64,000 bases of DNA, taken from NCBI GenBank assembly GCA_964525555.1, contig CAZGHN010000002.1, positions 248,001 through 312,000 on the forward strand, in the 5' to 3' direction. The notes below the pieces were generated by a model. It did not search any database. It worked only from the letters and a program-made list of their open reading frames with translations, and had not been told where the DNA came from. Positions within the stretch are counted from its first letter, which is position 1. The number at the start of each line of letters is the position of its first letter. The DNA is from JAFGHJ01 sp964525555 (GTDB taxonomy: Bacteria; Hydrothermota; UBA3072). Below, in pieces: positions 25,987 through 33,362 of this stretch. Made by a program: the position numbers and the translations under genes.

Positions 25987-26227
25987 TGACAAATTTGAGA
26001 GATTTTAAATAGTTGGTTTGTGGGTAGGTTGGCCTGTTAAGTCGCAGCAACAAACCCACGCACCAACTTAATCTGACAGGATAAAAGATTTTTTTACTCG
26101 AAACTCGTAACACGAAACCCTAGTTCACACGAATAGCACGAATAGTTTCGGCCATCAGCTGTTATTTGTTTTGACTAATGACCAGTGACGAGTGACTATA
26201 ATTTTTAACCCCTAACATTAAGTACAG
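25987..26227. repeat. Intergenic word-repeat block with long inverted repeat
   Basis: Arms at 26011-26025 and 26054-26068 (AGTTGGT-tt-GTGGGT against ACCCAC-gc-ACCAACT) enclose a 28-nt loop and could form a hairpin after the upstream gene. Further on are the words ACTCGAAACTCGTAACACG (about 26096) and GACTAATGACCAGTGACG (about 26172). Confidence 0.55.
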
Positions 26228-26256
26228 TTGACAGGCAAAAGTTTGCAGGTTATATT
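26228..26256 (+). promoter_or_regulatory. Promoter of the beta-helix protein gene, with shared upstream module
   Basis: TTGACA (26228-26233), 17-bp spacer, TATATT (26251-26256). The bases directly before the -35 box, CCCCTAACATTAAGTACAG, also occur directly before the -35 box at 31262. Confidence 0.68.
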
Positions 26257-26293
26257 TAAAGTATGTGCAAAGGGGCACAGAGGGAGATTGTCA

Positions 26294-27997
26294 ATGTCTA
26301 AACCTGTTTACTTTAACAACTTTAATATATCGAGAAATCTAATAAATGTACTCAGACTTTTATTATTATTAGTATCACCAAGCCTGCAGGCCTCCAATGA
26401 TTATGTTCCAAACACCGATAATTTTGACAATAGGTATTATGGCAGTGATTTAAGTGTGAGAGAGAGAAGCGTGCGGGAAAATAAAGTAGAGCTCATTGAT
26501 ACAGACGGCTCGACTGTTTTAAACACATTCACTACAATCCAGGAATGTGCCGATGTTATACAACCAGGACAGACCTGTCTTGTTTATGCGGATACTTATG
26601 ATGAAAGAGTTAATACTGTAACTAGTGGTACGCCCGGAAACATAATTACCTTTATATCTGAAACACCAAGAGCGGCACTTATGCAGGGGTTTATCATCGC
26701 TCAGGATTACATAAGGATTGAAGGCTTTGACATCTCCACTGATCTGGAGGGATGGGGAGGAGGGGGTATATGGATTGCAGGCCATAACCTTGAGATTGTT
26801 AATAATTATTTTCATGATATTCCTTATACTGCGATTGTTAGCAACTGGACTTTTTATAGTGAGGATTTATATGCCGCAAACAATTATATTTATCACTGTA
26901 ATAAAGGTATGGATATTTTGGCTCATGGAGCTTTAATTGAGAACAATGAAATCGAGCGATTAGTTCGCTATGGTTATGATGCGGATTATTTCCGGCTTTT
27001 TGGAAACAATATTGTGGTGAGAGGTAATTACATGCATGGCACACTTGAATCCGAAATTGGAGGCTCTCATGTCGATGGTTTTCAAACATTCAGTACTAAT
27101 GGGGACACTATTCAACATTTAATTATTGAAAACAATATATTAACAGATTTCTATCATCAGGGAATGATGTTCTCAGCGTCCACTTATCCATATCAAAGTT
27201 ATGATATTACTGTAAGAAATAATGTGTTTGATAGTGCTAGATCGTGGGGAGTATTATTTCAAGCTTTTGATGATGTAAAAATCTATAATAATGTGTTTAG
27301 CAATTATAGTATTCACGCTATAGGTATTCGTGATGGTACAACAAACGCCAGGGTGTATAATAATATTATTGATTCGGATTCAAGATCCGTGCTGGTTACA
27401 GATAGCGCCGAAGTTGTGGAATGGGGATATAACCTGATAAGCAATCCTGACCCCATAGGAGGTGGAGGTCCAACCGACACGATTGGAGTGGATCCTCAAT
27501 TTATCGATGCATCGAATGCAGTTGGTGCAGACGGCATACCCTGGACAGGGGATGATGGATTTAATCTTTTATCAACAAGTCCTGCAATTGATAATGGTAC
27601 TAATGCGGCAGGGATAGTAGATTTTGATATTCTCGGAACACTGCGTCCGCAAGGTAATGGTTGGGACATAGGAGCATATGAATACCAGGATTCTTCCGGT
27701 ATAAATGATAATAATTTGGATAAATATTTCTTATATCAAAACTATCCCAATCCTTTCAATAGTTCGACCGTAATAAGTTACCATCTCGCCGGGCCAGTCC
27801 ATGTAGCCCTGCAGATTTATGATGTAATGGGCAGGTTGGTAAGGACTCTGTTTAATGAGCATCAGAATGCAGGAGAGCATAATGTTACCTGGGATTGCAG
27901 GGATAAAGACGGAAATCAGGCTAAAGCCGGAGTGTACATTTTCAAAATCAGCGCCGGCGATTTTAATCAAGCAAAGAAAATGGTACTTTTTAGATAA
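26294..27997 (+). CDS. Secreted right-handed beta-helix protein with C-terminal sorting domain
   Basis: This 567-residue protein uses ATG 26294, chosen because AGGGAG precedes it and a signal peptide follows directly (NVLRLLLLLVSPSLQA). The middle (about 70-450) has repeated coils such as IIENNILTDF, ITVRNNVFDS and VKIYNNVFSN, typical of pectate-lyase-like helices that bind or cleave polysaccharide. The last 85 residues are a FlgD-like/type A sorting domain (YQNYPNPFNSSTVISY), used for type IX-like secretion or surface attachment. No catalytic motif is certain, so lyase activity is not claimed. Confidence 0.85.
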   Translation: MSKPVYFNNFNISRNLINVLRLLLLLVSPSLQASNDYVPNTDNFDNRYYGSDLSVRERSVRENKVELIDTDGSTVLNTFTTIQECADVIQPGQTCLVYADTYDERVNTVTSGTPGNIITFISETPRAALMQGFIIAQDYIRIEGFDISTDLEGWGGGGIWIAGHNLEIVNNYFHDIPYTAIVSNWTFYSEDLYAANNYIYHCNKGMDILAHGALIENNEIERLVRYGYDADYFRLFGNNIVVRGNYMHGTLESEIGGSHVDGFQTFSTNGDTIQHLIIENNILTDFYHQGMMFSASTYPYQSYDITVRNNVFDSARSWGVLFQAFDDVKIYNNVFSNYSIHAIGIRDGTTNARVYNNIIDSDSRSVLVTDSAEVVEWGYNLISNPDPIGGGGPTDTIGVDPQFIDASNAVGADGIPWTGDDGFNLLSTSPAIDNGTNAAGIVDFDILGTLRPQGNGWDIGAYEYQDSSGINDNNLDKYFLYQNYPNPFNSSTVISYHLAGPVHVALQIYDVMGRLVRTLFNEHQNAGEHNVTWDCRDKDGNQAKAGVYIFKISAGDFNQAKKMVLFR

Positions 27998-28276
27998 ATG
28001 CATTGTTTGGCCGTGTGTTGCACTGAAGGCACAGAAAAAATAAGGGGATTAGAAGCGATGCAGGTTAGAAGTTCAGGGATTAGGGATTAAGTGGTAAGTT
28101 TTTTTCTTAATCCTTGCTTTTCTTCGAAGCCTTTCATCTAATCCTTAATCCTCGCTCAACTGCCTGCTATTCTGCTAATCCTAAAAACCATTCAACTAAT
28201 CCGAAGGATTCGTCCAACTACTAAAAGATTTAACTTAGACTTGTAAAATAAAGCAGGAAAGTAAAGGGCTGTAACT
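27998..28276. repeat. Convergent intergenic spacer with word repeats
   Basis: It holds GGGATTAGGGATTAAG-type words and the ATTCAACTAATCCGAAGGATT word (about 28191-28214) also found at about 22650 (reverse) and 25007. No obvious terminator hairpin. Confidence 0.5.
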
Positions 28277-31006
28277 TTAACCTTTTTCTATAACATTTTC
28301 AATAACCCGAATTAGCTCCTCGATATTGAAGGGTTTGGTAATGCCTCCGTTAAAGCCATATTTTTCGTGATTTGCCATTATCGGGTCGTTAGAATAACCG
28401 CTTGAAACTATAATTTTGACGTTAGGGTCGATCTTTCTGATTTCTTTTGCTGTATCTTCTCCTCCCATTCCCCCGGGTATTATTAAATCCAGTACAACTG
28501 CGTCGAAAGGATGAGGGGTGTTTTTCGCCTCTTCGAATTTTTCCACAGCCTCTTTACCGTCTTCTGCGAAAACAACCTCAGAACCTTTTTCTTTGAGCAT
28601 TCTACCCATTGTTTTGAGCACAATTTTTTCATCGTCCATAAGGAGGATTTTCTTATTTTTGATAAGAGAAATTTCCTCTTTTTCTTCCTCCCTTTCTCCG
28701 TTATCTTTCTCCAGGGCCGGCAGATAGATGTAAAATGTGGTTCCTTCTCCTAATTTTGATTCAACCTTGATATGCCCTTCGTGTTTCTGAAGGATCGAAT
28801 AAACCGTTGTCATTCCAAGGCCGTGCCCTTTTGTCTTTGTAGAAAAATAGGGGTCGAATATTTTACCCAAATGTTCTTCGGGTATACCCACACCCGCATC
28901 TTCTATGGCAATTTCAATATATTTGCCTTCAGGCAGCGATAAAGTGTTATCTTTTGCAAGAGTAATATTATCACCTGTGATTGAAATTTTCCCTCCTTCG
29001 GGCATCGCCTGGTCCGCGTTTAATACAATATCATTAATAACCTGAGACAGCTGTCCTTTGTCAGCCGTAACTTTCCACAAGTCTTCCGGAAAATTGTACT
29101 CGCATTTTACGTTTGACCCGTGAAGTACGAATTCTGAAGATTCTGTAATTATATCTTTTATAGAAATTTTCTCCTTAACCGGTTCTCCTCCTTTTGAAAA
29201 TGTGAGTAACTGTTCAGTTAGATGGCTGGCTTTTTTCGACGCTTTAGTTGCGTCAGAGAGCAATTCTTTGGTATCATCATCATCGATATTCATTCTGGCA
29301 AGAGAAATATTTCCCATTATTCCCATCAAAAGATTGTTAAAATCGTGAGCGATCCCTCCGGCTAGAACACCAATAGATTCAAGTTTATCCATTCTTATTA
29401 ATTCTTTCTCTTTTTCTTTATCTTTTGTTACATCTCTGGCAATACTTACCGTTCCTACAGCTTCTCCTTCCTCTAAGAGCGGGGCTGTATTAACCTGCAG
29501 AGTTCTTATATTTCCTCTGTTATCTTTAATTCTTACTTCGTAGTTCTGCTTTTTACCTCCGAGAGTTTCGGCAAAAATTCTTTTTGCTCTCGAAAGTTCT
29601 TCCTCCACAACAATAGGTTCAAAACTCCTGCCCACCCAATCTTCGAACTTATACCCGCTGCCTTCAATTGCTGCTCTATTCGCGTATGTAAAGTTCCCTT
29701 CCCTATCGATAATCCATATCCATTCATTGGCGTTTTCAACAATTTTCTGGTATCTCTCTTTAGTTTTTCTTAGTTCTTCTTCAGCCTTCTTGCGTTCTGT
29801 GATGTTCATTGTTATCTCAATTGCTCCTATTATATTTCCCTTTTCATCTCGCACAGGATTTCCCTTGATAAACCAAACTCTACCATCGGGACTACTCATT
29901 TCAGCACTTGTTAATTCGCCTTTTTCTATTGCTTCTTCAACAGGGCATCCTTCACAGGGAGTATCTCGTTGTTGCCAGATTTCATAACATTTTTTACCAA
30001 CCAAATCTTCTGGCTCCTTACCTACTGAATCGCCGGCTGCCCTGTTAGCCCAGATTATTTCATGTTCAGTATTCTGGTAGTCTATTAGCATAGGCGTACT
30101 ATTAAGAATCAGAGCTTTTTCTTCTTCCGATTTTTTTAATCTTTTCTGGACCTCTATGCGTTCGGTTGTATCTATCCCCGAACTAATAGTACCTACTATT
30201 TCTCCTTTTTCGTTTTTAAGAATACTATTGTGCCATAAAATTGTTCTCTCATCACCTCCCCCGACAATAACCGGATGTTCCTCATATTTTCCTTCCTCGA
30301 TATTTCCGGAAATCAATCTCTCGAAAATCTTTTTCACATCCTTCCTGATGCGTTCAGGTATGAAATTTTTAAACCAGTTTTCCCCCTTGATTTCTTCCTT
30401 CTTACAGCCGAGTATACTACACCCTCTTTCGTTGATTTTTTTTACTTTTCCCTCTTTATTCAGAATTACAACCAGAGGCCCTGCTGCTTCCAGATATTTT
30501 TCCGTTATTTCTTTATCTTTTTCAATCTCTCTACGCTGAAAAATTAATTCCAGGTGGGATTCAATCAGTTCCTTAAACTGAATCATTGTTTTTCTGAATA
30601 ACTCGCTGTATTCATTTTTCTTTGAATCGAGTACGCATATTGTACCGAAAATATCTCCATCCGGCCACTTGAGTGGAAACCCGAAATATGAAACCATCCC
30701 ACGTTTTATATCGGGAGTGCTCTTCCATCTCTCACTTTTCCTCGCGTCGGTAACCAGTAACTCCTTATCTGTTTTTATAACCTCCTCACAGTAAAGGTTT
30801 AAAAGATTTCCCCTTTCTCCAACCTCATATGGATTTTCTGCTGTATTGCTTGCTCTGAAAACTTCTATTTCAGGAGGGTCTACCCTCATTATTAAAGCAG
30901 CAGGCACGTTCATTATCTCTGCTAGGATGTTTACACTTTTCTGCCATTTTTCAAGCGTTTTTTTGGGAATCTTTATATTTTTCGTATCCGGATGTTTTTT
31001 ACCCAT
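28277..31006 (-). CDS. Cytoplasmic hybrid histidine kinase (GAF-PAS-PAS-PAS-HisKA-HATPase-REC)
   Basis: This 909-residue protein has no membrane helix. A GAF domain (about 20-160) is followed by three PAS domains (about 165-285, 290-410, 412-530). Next come a HisKA dimerisation domain with His554 in GGIAHDFNNLL, an HATPase domain (about 640-765, GVGIPEEHLG, GHGLGMTTVY), and a receiver domain (about 785-905) with acidic DD pair, phospho-acceptor Asp840 and a conserved Lys (ITKPF). PAS2 carries a Cys pair (CEGCPVEE). It is a soluble multi-sensor kinase. No partner regulator is adjacent; it stands alone. Confidence 0.95.
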   Translation of the reverse strand: MGKKHPDTKNIKIPKKTLEKWQKSVNILAEIMNVPAALIMRVDPPEIEVFRASNTAENPYEVGERGNLLNLYCEEVIKTDKELLVTDARKSERWKSTPDIKRGMVSYFGFPLKWPDGDIFGTICVLDSKKNEYSELFRKTMIQFKELIESHLELIFQRREIEKDKEITEKYLEAAGPLVVILNKEGKVKKINERGCSILGCKKEEIKGENWFKNFIPERIRKDVKKIFERLISGNIEEGKYEEHPVIVGGGDERTILWHNSILKNEKGEIVGTISSGIDTTERIEVQKRLKKSEEEKALILNSTPMLIDYQNTEHEIIWANRAAGDSVGKEPEDLVGKKCYEIWQQRDTPCEGCPVEEAIEKGELTSAEMSSPDGRVWFIKGNPVRDEKGNIIGAIEITMNITERKKAEEELRKTKERYQKIVENANEWIWIIDREGNFTYANRAAIEGSGYKFEDWVGRSFEPIVVEEELSRAKRIFAETLGGKKQNYEVRIKDNRGNIRTLQVNTAPLLEEGEAVGTVSIARDVTKDKEKEKELIRMDKLESIGVLAGGIAHDFNNLLMGIMGNISLARMNIDDDDTKELLSDATKASKKASHLTEQLLTFSKGGEPVKEKISIKDIITESSEFVLHGSNVKCEYNFPEDLWKVTADKGQLSQVINDIVLNADQAMPEGGKISITGDNITLAKDNTLSLPEGKYIEIAIEDAGVGIPEEHLGKIFDPYFSTKTKGHGLGMTTVYSILQKHEGHIKVESKLGEGTTFYIYLPALEKDNGEREEEKEEISLIKNKKILLMDDEKIVLKTMGRMLKEKGSEVVFAEDGKEAVEKFEEAKNTPHPFDAVVLDLIIPGGMGGEDTAKEIRKIDPNVKIIVSSGYSNDPIMANHEKYGFNGGITKPFNIEELIRVIENVIEKG

Positions 31007-31170
31007 TATTCATTTTTCCTTCGTTTTTTATACGAAAGTACAAGATTATAAAATTAATCTTCATAAACTAATTGTGTTTGTTATATACGCTATATATGAT
31101 AATTATAGGCTGAAAACTATCTTCTGTCAACCAGTTTTTATTTAAGGGCTTAGCCACGAAGACACAAAGT

Positions 31171-31240
31171 TAATTATAAATGTTGAATGTTTAATGTTGA
31201 ATTAAAAACTCAAAATTCAGAATTCAAAATTATTCAATCC
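31171..31240 (+). repeat. Composite intergenic repeat, copy 1 (70-bp core)
   Basis: 69 of 70 bases match 33095-33164, and it matches the reverse complement of 58028-58097. It is preceded by a GACACAAAG word and followed by AACCCCTAA, as in the other copies. Confidence 0.92.
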
Positions 31241-31261
31241 AACCCCTAACATTAAGTACAG

Positions 31262-31289
31262 TTGACATCATTATTTTCTGTGATAATTT
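31262..31289 (+). promoter_or_regulatory. Promoter of the DUF3795/radical SAM pair, with shared module
   Basis: TTGACA (31262-31267), 16-bp spacer, TAATTT (31284-31289). CCCCTAACATTAAGTACAG abuts the -35 box exactly as at 26228. ATG 31302 is about 6 nt past the predicted start and lacks a Shine-Dalgarno sequence. Confidence 0.6.
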
Positions 31290-31301
31290 CTATATTATCA
31301 A

Positions 31302-31784
31302 ATGAAAAATAATAGAGACACGAAATTAATCGCTTACTGCGGGCTTTACTGCGGAAACTGCATTCTCCGCAAGGGTAATATTGCGGATTTAGCCGGGGAG
31401 CTTTTAGGAAAATTTCGTAAGATAAAGTTCGAAGAATGGGCAAAAGGTTTAGCCTCTCTAAGCAAAGAACTAAAAGCTTTCGAAAATTATGAATCCTGCT
31501 ACGAAGTCTTAAAAGCTTGGAAGGAAATGCGTTGCGAAAAACTCTGCAAAGAAGGCGGTGGTGGTACTTTCTGCAAAATAAGAATATGCTGTCAGAAGAA
31601 AAATCTCGAGGGTTGCTGGGAATGCGAGCAAATCGAAAACTGTGACACTCTCGCCTGGCTAAAGTTAGTTAACGGCGAAGTAAATATCAATAATATTAGA
31701 AAGATAAGAACCGAAGGTATAAGTAAATTCATAGAAGAGATGGAAGGCAAAGAATTTTGTGATTTTTATGAACCGAGAAAATAG
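31302..31784 (+). CDS. DUF3795 cysteine-rich protein
   Basis: This 160-residue protein opens with the DUF3795 signature AYCGLYCGNCILRKG and has many further cysteines (CEKLCKEG, CKIRICCQ, GCWECEQIENCD), likely binding zinc or an iron-sulfur cluster. The family is widespread in anaerobes with no assigned activity. Its TAG stop is followed immediately by the ATG of a B12-radical SAM gene, so the two are translationally coupled. The pairing hints that the Cys-rich protein serves the radical enzyme. Confidence 0.88.
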   Translation: MKNNRDTKLIAYCGLYCGNCILRKGNIADLAGELLGKFRKIKFEEWAKGLASLSKELKAFENYESCYEVLKAWKEMRCEKLCKEGGGGTFCKIRICCQKKNLEGCWECEQIENCDTLAWLKLVNGEVNINNIRKIRTEGISKFIEEMEGKEFCDFYEPRK

Positions 31785-33053
31785 ATGGCTTCAAAAGTAC
31801 TATTAATTAATCCCAACACTTGTAGAACTCCCCCTGTTTTACCGGTAGGGCTGGAGTATTTAATATCGGCATTAAAAAAGCATAATCATAAATGCGATAT
31901 CTTAGACCTGACCTTTAGTAAAAAACCTTTCAAAGAAATAAAGAATAAATTAGAAAATAAAACTTACGATATTGTTGGATTTTCAATAAGGAATATCGAT
32001 TCCTGTCTTTTCTTTAACAATGAATTCTTTTTAAGTAAATTTAAAGAGATGATAGAAAGCATAAGAAATTATAATATACCTGTCGTTTTAGGCGGTTCTG
32101 GATTTTCTGCGTCTCCAGATGAAATATTGGACTATCTAAAGGGCGATTTTGGGATTATCGGTCCCGGAGAAGTTGCTTTCCCGTACTTCTTAAAACTATG
32201 GGAATCGAACAGAATGAAAAATAAAATAACTAACGGATGGGAACACGGACTGGACAGGGAACTCGAAGTATTAAGAGCAGAAGAAATAAAATACAAACCA
32301 TATATGAAAAAAGAAGGTATTGTCGGGTTTTCAACGCATGTGGGATGTTCTAATAGTTGTCCCTACTGCATAGAGGCAAATAAAAAAGTTTATTATAGGA
32401 AAATAGAAAATATCATAAAAGAAATCGAACTTTTAACCGGTAAAGGTTATCATGATTTTCATTTATGCGACAGCGAATTTAATGAAAACCTGGATTTTTC
32501 TAAAGAATTCTGTGAAGCTATAATTAGGAATTCTCCGAAATTCAAATGGACTTTATACATGAAACCCTATCCTTATGATGAAGAATTATTCCACTTATTA
32601 AGCAAAACTAACGCGACTCTAATAACTCTTTCCGTCGAAAGTGATGAAAATATTCAAATCGACAATCGATATTCTTATAATGATTTAGAAAAGATTATTA
32701 AATATTGCAAAAAATACGGAATTGAATTAGCAATCGATTTATTAACGGGCTACCCCAACGAATCGGTCGAGTCCACCAAAAAAGTAATCCGTTTTTTTAA
32801 GGAGAATAGACCAAAAACAGTTGGAATAAATTTCTATTACCGTTTATTAAAAAACACGCAAATAACACAGTTAATAAAAAAGAATCCGGATATGCAGGAA
32901 CGATTAACAAGACCATACGCTAAGAAAGAAAATTACTTAGACCCTATTTTTTATAGTCGGTATAGTAAAGAAGATATCGAAAAACTAATTAGTGAAGATG
33001 ATTTATTTAAAATCCCAGGAATAATCCCGGGAGTAAATTACCAACAAAAATAG
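31785..33053 (+). CDS. B12-binding-domain radical SAM protein
   Basis: This 422-residue protein has an N-terminal cobalamin-binding domain (about 1-140, PPVLPVGLEYLISALKKH and VLGGSGFSASP) and a radical SAM domain with cluster motif CSNSCPYC near residue 190. Later barrel strands follow (LSVESDEN, DLLTGYPNES). The class catalyses cobalamin-dependent methylation or rearrangement; the substrate is unknown. There is no space between the previous TAG and this ATG and no separate ribosome site. A second enzyme of the class, of different sequence, is at 20398-21744. Confidence 0.9.
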   Translation: MASKVLLINPNTCRTPPVLPVGLEYLISALKKHNHKCDILDLTFSKKPFKEIKNKLENKTYDIVGFSIRNIDSCLFFNNEFFLSKFKEMIESIRNYNIPVVLGGSGFSASPDEILDYLKGDFGIIGPGEVAFPYFLKLWESNRMKNKITNGWEHGLDRELEVLRAEEIKYKPYMKKEGIVGFSTHVGCSNSCPYCIEANKKVYYRKIENIIKEIELLTGKGYHDFHLCDSEFNENLDFSKEFCEAIIRNSPKFKWTLYMKPYPYDEELFHLLSKTNATLITLSVESDENIQIDNRYSYNDLEKIIKYCKKYGIELAIDLLTGYPNESVESTKKVIRFFKENRPKTVGINFYYRLLKNTQITQLIKKNPDMQERLTRPYAKKENYLDPIFYSRYSKEDIEKLISEDDLFKIPGIIPGVNYQQK

Positions 33054-33281
33054 ATTCACATGATGACTCACACTAAGACACAAAGACACAACAGTAATTA
33101 TGAATGTTGAATGTTTAATGTTGAATTAAAAACTCAAAATTCAGAATTCAAAATTATTCAATCCCAACCCCTAAATCCCAAACCCTAATCCTTAACTTAG
33201 ACTAATGACTGATGACTAGTGACTGGTGACTAGGTTGGTCACAGAGACAAACTCTATATTGAATTCATTTTCGTCTTGACC
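33054..33281. repeat. Intergenic word-repeat block
   Basis: Besides composite copy 2 it holds GACTGATGACTAGTGACTGG-type words at about 33200-33232, a period-8 quasi-tandem seen also near 26172 and 41922. Confidence 0.6.
33095..33164 (+). repeat. Composite intergenic repeat, copy 2 (70-bp core)
   Basis: Second copy of the 70-bp core, preceded by a GACACAAAGACAC word (33071-33092) and followed by CCCAACCCCTAAATCCC words up to about 33195. Confidence 0.92.
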
Positions 33282-33329
33282 CAGAAAAGAATTAACACAT
33301 ATATTTCTATATGTGTTAATTCTTTTCTG
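33282..33329. terminator. Perfect 22-bp hairpin between convergent genes
   Basis: Arms 33282-33303 and 33308-33329 are fully complementary around a TTTC loop (stem begins CAGAAAAGAATTAACAC). It lies between the stops of genes at 33053 (+) and 33363 (-), so a bidirectional terminator is likely although no long T-run follows. Confidence 0.65.
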
Positions 33330-33362
33330 CAGTTGGTAGTGAGTTTTCTTTCTACACTTTAG

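Noticed and set aside
26228..26293. TTG start of the beta-helix protein at 26228
   Set aside because: TTG 26228 is the first half of the TTGACA -35 box; the signal peptide follows ATG 26294.
33054..33260. Repeat-rich spacers as CRISPR arrays
   Set aside because: Words vary in spacing and sequence, there are no unique spacers of constant length and no cas genes.
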